Shown: positions 1-8,706 of the stretch, piece after piece
Numbering within the stretch: the first letter of the stretch is position 1
How the letters are laid out: each line of letters starts with the position of its first letter
DNA from: Capnocytophaga sp. oral taxon 338 str. F0234
GTDB lineage: Bacteria > Bacteroidota > Bacteroidia > Flavobacteriales > Flavobacteriaceae
DNA length: 64,000 nt
Assembly (NCBI RefSeq): GCF_000192225.1
Contig: NZ_GL872413.1
Span: forward strand, 2,166,794 to 2,230,793
Direction: 5' to 3'
Made by a program: the position numbers and the translations under genes
The notes under the pieces: model-generated
Database searches by the model: none
Told to the model about the DNA's origin: nothing
The model's input: the letters and a program-made list of their open reading frames with translations, nothing else

Positions 1-356
1 GTATTTGTATTTATATTATCATTTATATTTGCATTGTTATTTATATTATCATTTGCATTATCATTCACATTAGGTTGTTTTAGGTTTTGATTGGGTTGTT
101 TTTTCAAAGCATTTCTATTTCCTTTAGGGGCACCTCCTTTTCTACCATTCTCGAAACGTTGGTTATTGGCATCTAACTGAGGCTTGATGAGGGTAAAAAC
201 AGACTGCGCTACTGGTGAGAGGTGTTCACTTTCCTCTCCATCAAGGGCATAACGAAGTAAAGCTAAAAGGGCTTCCATCTGTGTTCTCTTGCTTAAAGGA
301 AGGAGCGCTTGATAGAAGCTACGATAGAAAATAAAAGAATCTCTTTTCATTTGCAT
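1..356 (-). CDS. DUF6291 domain protein, replication-associated (partial)
   Basis: The gene is cut by the window edge; about 118 residues of its N-terminal part are present. The first 60 residues match the DUF6291 pattern of phage and mobile-element replication proteins (FIFYRSFYQALLPL, then VAQSVFTLIKPQLD), followed by a basic GRKGGAPKGNRN segment and an Asn-rich linker. It is a clear relative of the prophage gene at 57,783, with the same layout. The linker is coded by degenerate AAT-rich hexamers. The start is the ATG at 356; a second ATG at 350 is possible. Its presence suggests another phage remnant or integrative element to the left of the window. The exact role is unknown; the family commonly sits beside DnaB-type helicase genes. 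Confidence 0.75.
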   Translation of the reverse strand, partial: MQMKRDSFIFYRSFYQALLPLSKRTQMEALLALLRYALDGEESEHLSPVAQSVFTLIKPQLDANNQRFENGRKGGAPKGNRNALKKQPNQNLKQPNVNDNANDNINNNANINDNINTN

Positions 357-410
357 ACGATTTAATAATCAATAGAAAACGTTTTACAATATATTTGTAT
401 TATTTGACTA

Positions 411-418
411 CAAAAATA
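411..418 (-). promoter_or_regulatory. -7 box for the DUF6291 gene
   Basis: TATTTTTG on the minus strand matches the Bacteroidota -7 consensus TAnnTTTG, about 55 bases ahead of the ATG at 356. Confidence 0.45.
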
Positions 419-486
419 CATCTTTTTTGCGGTAATGTCAAGAGAATTCATTACTAAAGTTTTGTTAATAACAAAAGAAGAGAATC

Positions 487-521
487 CTAAAAAAGGCAAT
501 AAGTATTCTCAACTTATTGCC
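487..521 (-). terminator. Rho-independent terminator
   Basis: A perfect 9-bp stem (GGCAATAAG/CTTATTGCC, 495-503 with 513-521) is followed on the minus strand by a T run. It lies 65 bases beyond the stop of the Cys-rich gene at 586-837. Confidence 0.75.
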
Positions 522-585
522 TCTACGAAATGAAAAAGTTCTCTATTTTTAGAGTTTTAACAGTAGTAAAACATTCCTTCGTTAA

Positions 586-837
586 CTATGCTTCTGCAGT
601 GGTCTCTGGAGTCCATTCATTACAAAGCATTCCTTCTGCTGCATGGGATTGGTTCTCACAAAGGGAAGTGTTGTACTTTGCACAGGAAAGACAATCTACT
701 TCATCCTTCAAACTGGGACGCATATTGAAATCGTCACAAGTGTGTTTTACCTCTACTTTGGTATTATAGAGTCTGCATACATTTTCCGCTGTGAGATTCT
801 CACAATTCACACAGCCATTTACAAGTCTGATAGCCAT
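586..837 (-). CDS. Small cysteine-rich protein (flavobacterial family)
   Basis: An 83-residue protein with seven cysteines: CVNCENL near the N-terminus, then a Cys in the NVCRLY stretch, one in KHTC, a CLSC pair, and further Cys residues near 60 and 72. I recall similar short Cys-rich proteins in Flavobacteriia; their function is not known to me. The spacing of CxxC pairs suggests a zinc-binding or redox fold, which is inference. There is no signal peptide or membrane segment, so it is probably cytoplasmic. It is a single-gene unit with its own -33/-7 promoter and a good terminator. The overlapping plus-strand frames lack these signals. Confidence 0.75.
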   Translation of the reverse strand: MAIRLVNGCVNCENLTAENVCRLYNTKVEVKHTCDDFNMRPSLKDEVDCLSCAKYNTSLCENQSHAAEGMLCNEWTPETTAEA

Positions 838-885
838 AACTATTTGTTTTTAATGTTAATAATATTTATTTCTATTTTCTGGGTG

Positions 886-917
886 CAAAGATACGACAAC
901 CCTTCTTTAGAAACAAA
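886..917 (-). promoter_or_regulatory. Full -33/-7 promoter for the Cys-rich gene
   Basis: On the minus strand a TTTG (914-917) is separated by 20 bases from TATCTTTG (886-893). This is the Bacteroidota TTTG/TAnnTTTG architecture. The predicted leader is about 45 bases. Confidence 0.6.
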
Positions 918-998
918 ATAAATTACTCATTTTCAGTTATATATATTTTGAATAAGTAAAAACAACAAACAATGATTAATGATTAATTTTTCATTTTT

Positions 999-1068
999 CA
1001 CTGTTCACTGTTCACTGTTCACTGTTCACTGTTCATTCACATACCCAGCTTTGGGTACTCGCCAGTTA
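999..1068. repeat. Heptamer tandem repeat and inverted copy of a dispersed repeat
   Basis: The 313-base gap at 838-1150 holds five exact CACTGTT copies (999-1033). A segment at 1038-1068 is, in reverse complement, a near copy of 8,243-8,275 (both contain AGCTGGGTATGTG). No gene is visible here apart from the promoters of the flanking genes. Confidence 0.7.
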
Positions 1069-1108
1069 TATTTTTTACTTTTCATTTTTCATTGTCCACT
1101 TTTTTTTG

Positions 1109-1116
1109 TACTTTTG
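1109..1116 (+). promoter_or_regulatory. -7 box for the M1 peptidase gene
   Basis: TACTTTTG fits TAnnTTTG, 34 bases before the ATG at 1151. Confidence 0.55.
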
Positions 1117-1150
1117 CCACATAGATGAATCAAAAAACCAAAAACTCAAA

Positions 1151-3004
1151 ATGATTAAATTTGTTCTTTCTTCACTTCTTACCTTAATAGGTTCTTTGTA
1201 TAGCTTCGCTCAATGGCAACAGCACATTGACTATCAAATGGATGTTCAGATGGACGTAAAATCCTTCCAGTACAAAGGCAAGCAGGTAGCCATCTATGAG
1301 AACCACTCACCCGATACGCTGCGTACTGTTTTTTACCACTTATACCTAAACGCTTTTCAGCCCAAGAGCCAAATGGATATGAATATGCGTCAGGTACCCG
1401 ATATGCCCGCTCGCTTCATGCAGAATGTAGGCTCTGAAGAATCTCCTAAATACGAAAGCAAATTAGCTCATCTGAAGGAGAACGAACAAGGATTCATTCA
1501 CATACGTACCCTCACTCAAAATGGCAAAGTTGCCCCTTATCAGGTAGTAGGAACTATCCTACAGGTAACCCTCCCCGAGCCTATCCTTCCTCATGGGAAG
1601 GCAACCCTTGCTATGGACTACACTGCACAAATCCCCACTTTTGCAATGCGTATGGGGCGCAATAACTCCGATGGCGTCGCCCTATCCCTCTCCCAGTGGT
1701 ACCCTCGTATCTGTGCGTATGACAGCCAAGGTTGGCACCCTTACCAATATATATTCGGCGAGTTCTATGGGGATTGGGCTAACTTTGATGTAAAGATTAC
1801 CATAGACAAGAATTACCTTGTTGCCGGCACTGGAGACCTGCAAAATGCTCAGCAAATAGGCTTCGGCTATCAGGGCATCAAGCCTGTGAAAACCCACCAG
1901 AAGACTCGCACCTGGCACTTCAAAGCCGAGCGAGTAATTGACTTCTCTTGGGCGGCTGACCCTTCTTTTCAGCATGATGTGGTAAAGACCAAGCGTGGAG
2001 TAGAACTCCATTTCTTCTATAAGAATTTTCCTGAAAACTGGAAGAAACTACAGCAAATTATGCCCCAGGTACTGGACTTCTACGAGGAAAAGGTAGGCGC
2101 TTATCCTTGGAGCCATTACTCCTTTATCCAAGCTGGACAAGGAGCTATGGAATATGCAATGTGTACCTTTATAGAAGGAGGAAAAGACCCCAATGCCCTT
2201 GTGAAAACTGCCTGCCACGAGCTGGCGCACACTTGGTTCCAACATATTTTCGCTATAGATGAACAACAATACCCTTGGTTTGACGAAGGGTTCACCTGTT
2301 TCCTACAACTATGGGCAGATGCCGAGGTAGTCAGGAAAGACCCTGTAGCCAATTTCTCCGACTTTCGCCATAAGGCTTTCCTTAAGTATATGAGTGAAAA
2401 CCATGAAGAAGATCCTTCCATACGGGCGGACTTCTTCGAACGAAGTCGTTCTTATTTTAGTACTGCCTATGCCAAAGGCACCATGTTCGCCTCTCATCTG
2501 GATTATATCATCGGACGTAAAGCGATGGAGCGTACCTTCAAGCGCTTTTATAAGGAGTATGCCTTCACCCATCCTACCCCTGAAAACTTTGTACGCTGTG
2601 CCGAAAAGGAATCCGGTATGCAGCTCTTTTGGTTCCTCAAGGAGTTCATGCACACCACCCATCACATTAGCTATTGCATTGAGAAGTTGGAAGCCAAAGG
2701 CAACAAGACCTTAGTAACCCTTGTCAAAAAGGGACGCATCCCCATGCCTTTGGATATTATCATCATTCCTAATGGACAAAAACCATTCTCCGTATATGTC
2801 CCTACCGATCTTACCTTTGGGGAAAAGCCCAATCCGTTCATCAATATGGAGCGCATTGTCCTTCCTGTATGGAACTGGGCTGAAAACACTTACCAGTTTG
2901 AACTCAACCTCCCTTCTTCTCAGGTAAGAAACATCAGTATAGACCCTCAAGAGTTCATGGCAGACCCTAACCCTGAATGCCATCACTTAAAAAGTGAAAA
3001 ATGA
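1151..3004 (+). CDS. M1 family zinc metallopeptidase, secreted
   Basis: A 617-residue protein of the aminopeptidase N (M1) family, which removes N-terminal amino acids from peptides. A signal peptide (MIKFVLSSLLTLIGSLYSFAQ) points to the periplasm or cell surface. The zinc site is complete: HELAH at residues 356-360 and the third ligand Glu379 exactly 18 residues later. The family's GxMEN motif appears as GAMEY just upstream, a variant of the usual Asn. The N-terminal third is the expected beta-sandwich domain. The start at 1151 was chosen because it gives a clean signal peptide and lies behind a TAnnTTTG box; an in-frame TTG further upstream falls within the promoter. It is transcribed alone, ahead of sufE, which has its own promoter. 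Confidence 0.9.
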   Translation: MIKFVLSSLLTLIGSLYSFAQWQQHIDYQMDVQMDVKSFQYKGKQVAIYENHSPDTLRTVFYHLYLNAFQPKSQMDMNMRQVPDMPARFMQNVGSEESPKYESKLAHLKENEQGFIHIRTLTQNGKVAPYQVVGTILQVTLPEPILPHGKATLAMDYTAQIPTFAMRMGRNNSDGVALSLSQWYPRICAYDSQGWHPYQYIFGEFYGDWANFDVKITIDKNYLVAGTGDLQNAQQIGFGYQGIKPVKTHQKTRTWHFKAERVIDFSWAADPSFQHDVVKTKRGVELHFFYKNFPENWKKLQQIMPQVLDFYEEKVGAYPWSHYSFIQAGQGAMEYAMCTFIEGGKDPNALVKTACHELAHTWFQHIFAIDEQQYPWFDEGFTCFLQLWADAEVVRKDPVANFSDFRHKAFLKYMSENHEEDPSIRADFFERSRSYFSTAYAKGTMFASHLDYIIGRKAMERTFKRFYKEYAFTHPTPENFVRCAEKESGMQLFWFLKEFMHTTHHISYCIEKLEAKGNKTLVTLVKKGRIPMPLDIIIIPNGQKPFSVYVPTDLTFGEKPNPFINMERIVLPVWNWAENTYQFELNLPSSQVRNISIDPQEFMADPNPECHHLKSEK

Positions 3005-3079
3005 AAAGTAAAGTCGCGTGAGCGAGTATGTGGATGAAAATTTAATCCTTAATCATTAACCATTAATCATTATTTTTCG

Positions 3080-3087
3080 TACTTTTG
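3080..3087 (+). promoter_or_regulatory. -7 box for the sufE unit
   Basis: TACTTTTG lies 13 bases before the sufE ATG, which predicts a leader of only a few bases. Confidence 0.55.
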
Positions 3088-3100
3088 CCCCAAAAAAAGA

Positions 3101-3523
3101 ATGACCATCACTGAAATACAAAATGCTATTATTGAGGATTTCTCTTTTTTAGAAAGCTGGGAGGATCGCTATGAATATATGATTGACCTTGGCAAGAACC
3201 TACCGCTAATTGACCCTAAGTACAAAACAGAGGAATATCTGATCAAGGGTTGTCAAAGCCAAGTATGGCTACATGCCGAGAGCCAAGGAGATCTCCTTAC
3301 CTTTACTGCCGATAGTGATGCCATCATCACCAAAGGAATTATTGCCATCTTGGTTAAAGTCCTCTCCGGTCAGAAGGCGACCGACATTCTTGCGGCTGAT
3401 ATGAGTTTTATTGATAAAATAGGGCTTAAGGAACACCTCTCTCCTACCCGTGCCAACGGGCTGGTGAGCATGATAGAACAGATGAAACTCTATGCCAAAG
3501 CAATTACCTTAAAGAACCATTAA
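3101..3523 (+). CDS. sufE: SufE family sulfur acceptor
   Basis: A 140-residue cytoplasmic protein of the SufE/CsdE family. These take persulfide sulfur from a cysteine desulfurase and pass it to the Suf Fe-S scaffold. The sulfur-accepting cysteine is Cys51 in the conserved GCQSQVW motif, and the length is typical. The gene is followed after three bases by a DUF59 gene, so the two are probably co-transcribed for Fe-S cluster assembly. The other suf genes are not in this window; a NifS-type desulfurase is encoded separately at 32,124. Confidence 0.9.
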   Translation: MTITEIQNAIIEDFSFLESWEDRYEYMIDLGKNLPLIDPKYKTEEYLIKGCQSQVWLHAESQGDLLTFTADSDAIITKGIIAILVKVLSGQKATDILAADMSFIDKIGLKEHLSPTRANGLVSMIEQMKLYAKAITLKNH

Positions 3524-3526
3524 ACC

Positions 3527-3859
3527 ATGCCAGAAGAAAAAGCACCTATCAATACCGACCTTATTGGAGAGAAAATCGTTGAGGTACTCCATACCATCTA
3601 TGACCCTGAAATCCCTGTAGATATCTACGAATTAGGGCTTATCTATGATGTATTCATTAATGAGAATCACGATGTAAAGATTCTCATGACCCTCACCTCC
3701 CCCAACTGCCCCGTGGCGGAAGTACTCCCTCAAGAAGTCTATGAGAAAATAAGTAGTATTGATGAAATTAACGAAGTAGAAGTAGAACTTACCTTTGACC
3801 CTCCTTGGGGACAGGAGATGATGAGTGAAGAAGCTAAATTAGAACTTGGTTTCCTTTAA
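3527..3859 (+). CDS. DUF59/MIP18 family Fe-S assembly protein (SufT-like)
   Basis: A 110-residue protein spanning the DUF59 (MIP18) domain. The DPEIPVDIYELGLIYDV signature is at residues 26-42 and the conserved cysteine is Cys61 in SPNCPV. Family members (SufT, PaaD, the MIP18 type) help mature Fe-S proteins. It starts three bases after sufE stops, which supports an Fe-S role here. Its end comes 10 bases before the kdsB start, so all three genes may share a transcript. Confidence 0.85.
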   Translation: MPEEKAPINTDLIGEKIVEVLHTIYDPEIPVDIYELGLIYDVFINENHDVKILMTLTSPNCPVAEVLPQEVYEKISSIDEINEVEVELTFDPPWGQEMMSEEAKLELGFL

Positions 3860-3869
3860 CCTAAAGCCG

Positions 3870-4607
3870 ATGAGAAAGATAGCTGTTATTCCTGCCCGCC
3901 TTGAGGCAACACGCTTTCCTAAGAAACTCTTACAGGACTTAGGGGGAAGAAGTGTTATTGAGCAGACCTATCTTGCCACCGAACGAACCTGCCTTTTTGA
4001 CCAGGTGTGGGTGGCTACCGACAGCGTGGAAATTGCTCAAAGAATCACCACTATAGGAGGAAGGGTATTCTTGAGCAAAGTAGCTCATAGCTGTGGTAGT
4101 AATCGCATTGCTGAAGCCGTAGCGAACCTCCCTGCCGATATCATTGTGAATGTGCAAGGGGATGAACCTTTTATCCAAAAAAAGAGCCTACAGAGCCTCT
4201 TAGAGGTCTTTGACCATGACCCACATAAGCGGATTGACCTTGCCTCCCTGATGATGCCTCTGCTTGAGCAAGAGGAGATCCTAAACCCTAATAATGTAAA
4301 GGTGGTAGTAGACCATGAACTATTCGCCCTCTATTTCTCTCGTAGCCCAATTCCTTTCCTAAGAGACCCCAATAAGGAATACACCTATAAGAAACATATA
4401 GGCGTTTATGCCTTTCGCAAAGAAGCCTTAATGGAATTCTATCGCCTTGCTCCTACTCCTTTAGAGGAAATAGAAAAGCTCGAGCAATTGCGATATTTAG
4501 AAAATGGCAAACGCATCAGAATGGTACTCTCTCCTGTGGAAAACATAGGAATAGATACTCCTGAGGATTTGGAGAAGGCACGGCAATTATGGAAAAATAC
4601 TTTTTAA
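3870..4607 (+). CDS. kdsB: 3-deoxy-manno-octulosonate cytidylyltransferase (CMP-KDO synthetase)
   Basis: A 245-residue enzyme that makes CMP-KDO from CTP and KDO for lipopolysaccharide inner core synthesis in the cytoplasm. The N-terminal nucleotide-binding stretch IAVIPARLEATRFPKKLL and the NVQGDEPFI motif are both clear, and the length is normal for KdsB. The ATG at 3870 was chosen because it leads directly into this motif; an upstream TTG would overlap the previous gene. It confirms a Gram-negative envelope. It follows the DUF59 gene closely and may be read with it. Confidence 0.93.
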   Translation: MRKIAVIPARLEATRFPKKLLQDLGGRSVIEQTYLATERTCLFDQVWVATDSVEIAQRITTIGGRVFLSKVAHSCGSNRIAEAVANLPADIIVNVQGDEPFIQKKSLQSLLEVFDHDPHKRIDLASLMMPLLEQEEILNPNNVKVVVDHELFALYFSRSPIPFLRDPNKEYTYKKHIGVYAFRKEALMEFYRLAPTPLEEIEKLEQLRYLENGKRIRMVLSPVENIGIDTPEDLEKARQLWKNTF

Positions 4608-4635
4608 ATTAATATCCTATTAATCTCTACAGATT

Positions 4636-7272
4636 ATGAAAAAAATACTATTCTTAACCGCAATCCTCTCTGTAATGGGTATAGGTACTGCTCAGAACAG
4701 GCAGGAAGCCATTCGTTTACAAAATTTGCAAAAATCCTGGGTTAAAAATATTCCCTTCCAAGCCCTCCCCCTTAGCAGAGGAGCAGGAGAGATTATCCAA
4801 GTAGATAGAAATCCTAAGAATCCTTATGAACTCTATGTAGCTTTATCCCATTCAGGGGTATGGTATAGTGATAACAATGGCGCCAGCTTTACTCCTACTT
4901 TTACCGATGCCATGTCCCCACAAACTACCGCTATGGCAGTCAATTGGGATACGCGTACCCTTTGGGTAGCTAATCATCAGGGGGTCTTTTTCAAGGAATA
5001 TACCAAAGATTGGCAAACAACCTCTTGGACAGGTAATGTGAATATTCGCCAAATTACCCTCCTTTCCGATACTTCTGTTTGCCTTAGTGCCTTAGGAGAT
5101 ATCTCTGGAGATAAGGGCGTATTCTGTACTACCGATAAGGGAAAATCCTGGAACCAAACCTTCGGTCAGGTAGGCGTTAATGAGCTAAAGAAGGTACCTT
5201 CTGCTCCTGAAACACTCTTCCTCGCTGCTTGGGATATGGAACAAACCCCTTCCAACATCATTCCCGCAGGTAAGAAATCAGGAATCTATAAGAGTAGCAA
5301 CTCAGGAACTACTTGGGAACTTATGACTGGGGCAGGCTCTGGCTTCCCTCAAGGGAATATCGGGAAAATATCCTTAGCGGTATTCAGCCCTACTTCCCTT
5401 TATGCATTGGTAGATAACCGCGAACGTGCCAAGGATGAGGGAGACGATGTGCTTTTCCATAACCTTTCCAATAAGGATTTCCTTGCCTTAGAGGATGAGA
5501 GGATTGAACAATACCTCTACAATCATTCCTTACAGAACAAATTCTCTGCCAATAATCTCCGTGAAATAGTACGCTCAGGAGCCGTCAAAGCCAGTGATAT
5601 TCCTAAGTTCACCGGAGCCCTCCCAAGGGTTATCGGCGCTGAGGTGTATCACTCCGCCGATGGAGGAAAATCCTGGGTGAAAAAAAATAACTCCCCTCTG
5701 ACCAATGTGTTCTACAGCAAAGGATATGAAGTAGGAGCTCTATGTGTAAATCCTAAGCAAGAGAATGAACTATACCTCTCAGGAATTCCTACACTCAAAT
5801 CCAACAATGGAGGTATTACCTGGACACTCATCAAGGACAATGACAAAAGTCAAAAGGTGTATCAGCTCTTTGCCGATGAGAGACAAATCATCTTGGTAAC
5901 CAATCAAGGAATGTTTCAATCCCTTGACCAAGGTCGCACTTGGGCAAGACAAGAAATGCCACAAACGGTTTATGTAACCTCCCTCTCTATCGGAAATCCT
6001 AAAGATGCTACCCTCTATGCAAGCATCCTTAACGGTGGGGTACTCAAGTATACCTCCAACCAATGGTTTCTCTCCAGCAATGAAAACGGACGCTTAGTCG
6101 TTACCCCTGAAAATAAGCTTTACCTTGCCCAATCATTAGGAAGTATCCTCCCCTTAAGGCAAAGCAAAATCACCCTTCCTTATGATAGAAAAACCAAACA
6201 ACGTTACCCTTTGCAGACAGCACTTTCTCTTTCCCCTCAAAACAATACCATTCTCTATGCGGGGAGCAATGTGCTATTCCAATCCCTTAACGAAGGCAGA
6301 CAGTGGAGTGCTATCTCCACAGACCTTACCAATGGAGATAAGGGTGGGATCCTCTCCTATGGTACTATATCCGCTATCGCTGAGTCCCCTTTTCAGTTCG
6401 GACTCATCTATACAGGAAGTGATGATGGAATGATTTATACTACCCAGAATGGAGGCGTTTCTTGGCAAATGATTTATTCCTCATTTCCCTCTCCTAACCG
6501 AGTAGTTTCACTGCTTGCCTCCAAGCATAACCAAGATCGTGTATATGCTATCCTACAGAATGATAACCACCAAGCCCTTATCTTTCGTAGTAATAATATG
6601 GGGAAAAGTTGGGATAACCTTAAGGCAAACCTTCCTGAGGAAACCGTTAATGTTATCGTAGAGGACCCCACCAACGAACAAGTCCTCTATTTAGGTACCG
6701 AAAACGGACTCTATGTTTCCTTTGATATGGGCGAGAAATGGCATATCTTTAAGGAAAATCTCCCTCGTACCTCTGTAAGCGCTATTGTGATAAATACCCA
6801 AACCAATCAGCTATATGTAGGTACTAAGGGACATGGCTTTTTCACTGCCAATGTAGCCGCTCTCAAGGAAATACGTGCCGCTGTACAAGATCAACTCTTC
6901 TACCCACTGAAGGAAACCTATTCCATTCCGTACTCTCCAAAATGGGGAAATGCCCCTAGCCCTTGGCAAGAACCTGAAGTGCCTACCTTATACTTGGAAT
7001 CTTTTGCCTCAAAGGCAGGTAGCAATATTAAAATAAGTATTGTTAAGGACAAAATTACCCTTTCTAAGTTCACTTACCAAACCAAAATAGGACTTAACTT
7101 TATCCCTTTTGATTTGGTCTTTAACGAAGAAGGACGTGTTGCCTATGAAAAGAAACTCTTAACAACGTTCAAGAAGGCAAGCAATGGTAAGTATTACCTC
7201 CCTAAGGGTACTTACAGAATTATCTTTGATAGTGATGCCTTTGATGAAGAACGTACCCTTGTTATCGAATAA
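4636..7272 (+). CDS. Secreted BNR-repeat/VPS10 (sortilin-type) beta-propeller protein
   Basis: An 878-residue protein with a signal peptide (MKKILFLTAILSVMGIGTAQ). The body carries many BNR/Asp-box repeats of the SxDxGxxW type, for example DNNGASF, TDKGKSW, SNSGTTW, SADGGKSW, SLDQGRTW and NNMGKSW. Such proteins fold as one or two propellers, and the flavobacterial ones are usually annotated as glycosyl hydrolase or sortilin-like. No catalytic sialidase set was identified, so the enzymatic label is not safe. A C-terminal beta domain (about residues 770-878) follows. I see no clear type IX sorting domain, so the final location (periplasm or surface) is open. The gene is followed by a strong terminator. 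Confidence 0.8.
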   Translation: MKKILFLTAILSVMGIGTAQNRQEAIRLQNLQKSWVKNIPFQALPLSRGAGEIIQVDRNPKNPYELYVALSHSGVWYSDNNGASFTPTFTDAMSPQTTAMAVNWDTRTLWVANHQGVFFKEYTKDWQTTSWTGNVNIRQITLLSDTSVCLSALGDISGDKGVFCTTDKGKSWNQTFGQVGVNELKKVPSAPETLFLAAWDMEQTPSNIIPAGKKSGIYKSSNSGTTWELMTGAGSGFPQGNIGKISLAVFSPTSLYALVDNRERAKDEGDDVLFHNLSNKDFLALEDERIEQYLYNHSLQNKFSANNLREIVRSGAVKASDIPKFTGALPRVIGAEVYHSADGGKSWVKKNNSPLTNVFYSKGYEVGALCVNPKQENELYLSGIPTLKSNNGGITWTLIKDNDKSQKVYQLFADERQIILVTNQGMFQSLDQGRTWARQEMPQTVYVTSLSIGNPKDATLYASILNGGVLKYTSNQWFLSSNENGRLVVTPENKLYLAQSLGSILPLRQSKITLPYDRKTKQRYPLQTALSLSPQNNTILYAGSNVLFQSLNEGRQWSAISTDLTNGDKGGILSYGTISAIAESPFQFGLIYTGSDDGMIYTTQNGGVSWQMIYSSFPSPNRVVSLLASKHNQDRVYAILQNDNHQALIFRSNNMGKSWDNLKANLPEETVNVIVEDPTNEQVLYLGTENGLYVSFDMGEKWHIFKENLPRTSVSAIVINTQTNQLYVGTKGHGFFTANVAALKEIRAAVQDQLFYPLKETYSIPYSPKWGNAPSPWQEPEVPTLYLESFASKAGSNIKISIVKDKITLSKFTYQTKIGLNFIPFDLVFNEEGRVAYEKKLLTTFKKASNGKYYLPKGTYRIIFDSDAFDEERTLVIE

Positions 7273-7303
7273 ATTGTGTTTTTCATATTTAGTTTTTGTA
7301 TTT

Positions 7304-7333
7304 AGAAGCTCCCCAAAAAGGAGCTTCTGTTAT
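7304..7333 (+). terminator. Rho-independent terminator
   Basis: A perfect 9-bp stem (AGAAGCTCC/GGAGCTTCT) with a 7-base loop, 31 bases after the propeller gene stop. The following T run is short. Confidence 0.7.
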
Positions 7334-7416
7334 TATACATCATAAAATGTTAAAACCATATAAAATATTCCTTATTCGCTAAGAAAATTGTATCTTTACG
7401 GAAAAATCTGAACCAG

Positions 7417-8016
7417 ATGTATAAAGTTTTCTTTGATGATAAAAAGATATTAGTAACCAATAAGCTTAAGAAATCCTATAAGAAAAAATACCGCATTTTC
7501 CTCAGTGAATCGGTCTCAGTGAAGGATTTTATCAAAAAAATAGAAGGTTACAGATATGGCAAATTTGTTTTTTATATAGATAAAAAAGAGAATTACTTTG
7601 ATGATTTTGCCTCTTTTTTTGTCCAAATAGAAGCCGCAGGAGGTCTTGTGCGTGACCATAAAGGGAAAATCCTATTTATCAAACGAAAAGGGAAATGGGA
7701 CTTACCCAAAGGAAAATTAGAGGAAGGAGAACTCTTAGAGGATTGCGCCCTTAGAGAAGTACAAGAAGAGACAGATGTCTCCCCCTTAGAGCTCTTAGGA
7801 CTAAGAACCATCACCTATCATATTTATAAGCGAGAGCACCAGTACTACCTTAAGGAAACACATTGGTATAATATGTATAGCGATTACCCTAAAGAATTAC
7901 ACCCTCAAAAGGAAGAAGAGATAGAAATATGTACTTGGAAAAAACCTAAGAAGCTCAAAAAACTTCTGAAGAATTCATTCTCAAGCATCCATGAAGTGTT
8001 CAAAGGGGAATACTAA
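7417..8016 (+). CDS. Nudix hydrolase
   Basis: A 199-residue cytoplasmic protein. The Nudix box lies at residues 99-121 (G-x5-E-x7-REVQEETDV). It keeps the metal-binding REVQEE core but has Asp where the consensus has Gly near the end. An N-terminal extension of about 70 residues and a Lys-rich tail flank the Nudix fold. The family cleaves nucleoside diphosphates linked to other groups; the substrate cannot be told from sequence. It appears to be a single-gene unit. The region downstream is filled with dispersed repeats. Confidence 0.85.
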   Translation: MYKVFFDDKKILVTNKLKKSYKKKYRIFLSESVSVKDFIKKIEGYRYGKFVFYIDKKENYFDDFASFFVQIEAAGGLVRDHKGKILFIKRKGKWDLPKGKLEEGELLEDCALREVQEETDVSPLELLGLRTITYHIYKREHQYYLKETHWYNMYSDYPKELHPQKEEEIEICTWKKPKKLKKLLKNSFSSIHEVFKGEY

Positions 8017-8038
8017 GTTAGTGAAAAGTGAAAAGTGA

Positions 8039-8333
8039 AAAACGAATAGTGAAAAATGAATTTCTCGCTGGGGCGAACCATATACTCGCCTGCAGGTATT
8101 TAGCGATTTTAGCTTGTGCCTACCCTATTATGCAAAAGTGAAAAACAAATAGTGAAAAATGAATCTCTCGCTGGGGCGAGCCATATACTCGCCTGCAGGT
8201 ATTCAGCGATTTTAGCTTGTGCCTACCTCATTAGTGAAAAGTATAGCCAGCGAGTGCCCACAGCTGGGTATGTGGATGAAAAGTGAAAAATGAATCTCTC
8301 GCTGGGGCGAACCATATACTCGCTCATGCAACT
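8039..8333. repeat. Intergenic repeat cluster, two full and one partial copy
   Basis: The 461-base gap at 8017-8477 contains no gene. It holds direct copies of a unit beginning AGTGAAAAATGAA, then TCGCTGGGGCGA, ATACTCGCCTGCAGGTATT and TAGCTTGTGCCTACC. The TCGCTGGGG core starts at 8064, 8168 and 8299; the third copy is truncated. Between copies two and three, 8243-8277 is the element found inverted at 1038-1068. Confidence 0.85.
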
Positions 8334-8426
8334 TTACTTTTTACTTACAAATAATTGATTATCATTAGGATAAACAATATTCTTAAAAAAGATAGTAAAA
8401 AATGTCTTGGATATCAATATTTTTTA

Positions 8427-8434
8427 TACTTTTG
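8427..8434 (+). promoter_or_regulatory. -7 box for the DUF2795 gene
   Basis: TACTTTTG, with a CTTGG about 18 bases upstream as a possible -33 element. The ATG follows at 8478. Confidence 0.5.
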
Positions 8435-8477
8435 CACCTTACTTGAGAATGATTATTTACAAATAAATTCAGTTTAT

Positions 8478-8699
8478 ATGTATTGGACATTAGAACTTGC
8501 TTCCTACTTAAGTGATGCCCCTTGGCCTGCTACCAAAGAAGAAATCATTGATTATGCCCTTCGTACAGGTGCCCCCATGGAAGTGGTGGAGAACCTTGAA
8601 GCTCTTGAAGATGAAGGGGAAGTATATGAATCTATTGAGGAAATCTGGCCTGACTATCCCACTGAAGAGGATTATCTTTGGAACGAAGATGAATATTAA
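8478..8699 (+). CDS. DUF2795 family small acidic protein
   Basis: A 73-residue protein starting MYWTLELASYLSDAPWP. The pattern PWPATKEEIIDYALRTGAP and the acidic tail are typical of the flavobacterial DUF2795 proteins, a short helical family whose function is unknown to me. The ATG at 8478 was chosen because the homologous pattern begins there and because a TAnnTTTG box lies upstream; a longer frame would start within the promoter. A strong terminator follows within 10 bases, so it is a monocistronic unit. Confidence 0.8.
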   Translation: MYWTLELASYLSDAPWPATKEEIIDYALRTGAPMEVVENLEALEDEGEVYESIEEIWPDYPTEEDYLWNEDEY

Positions 8700-8706
8700 A
8701 ATTCTT

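Noticed and set aside
530-921. Plus-strand reading frames of 79 and 92 codons
   Set aside because: They lie opposite the Cys-rich gene, which has its own promoter and terminator; their composition is not protein-like.
4636-7272. Sialidase annotation of the BNR protein
   Set aside because: Asp-box repeats are present, but a sialidase catalytic set was not found.
8039-8333. Insertion sequence
   Set aside because: The repeats have no transposase frame and no clear terminal inverted repeats.
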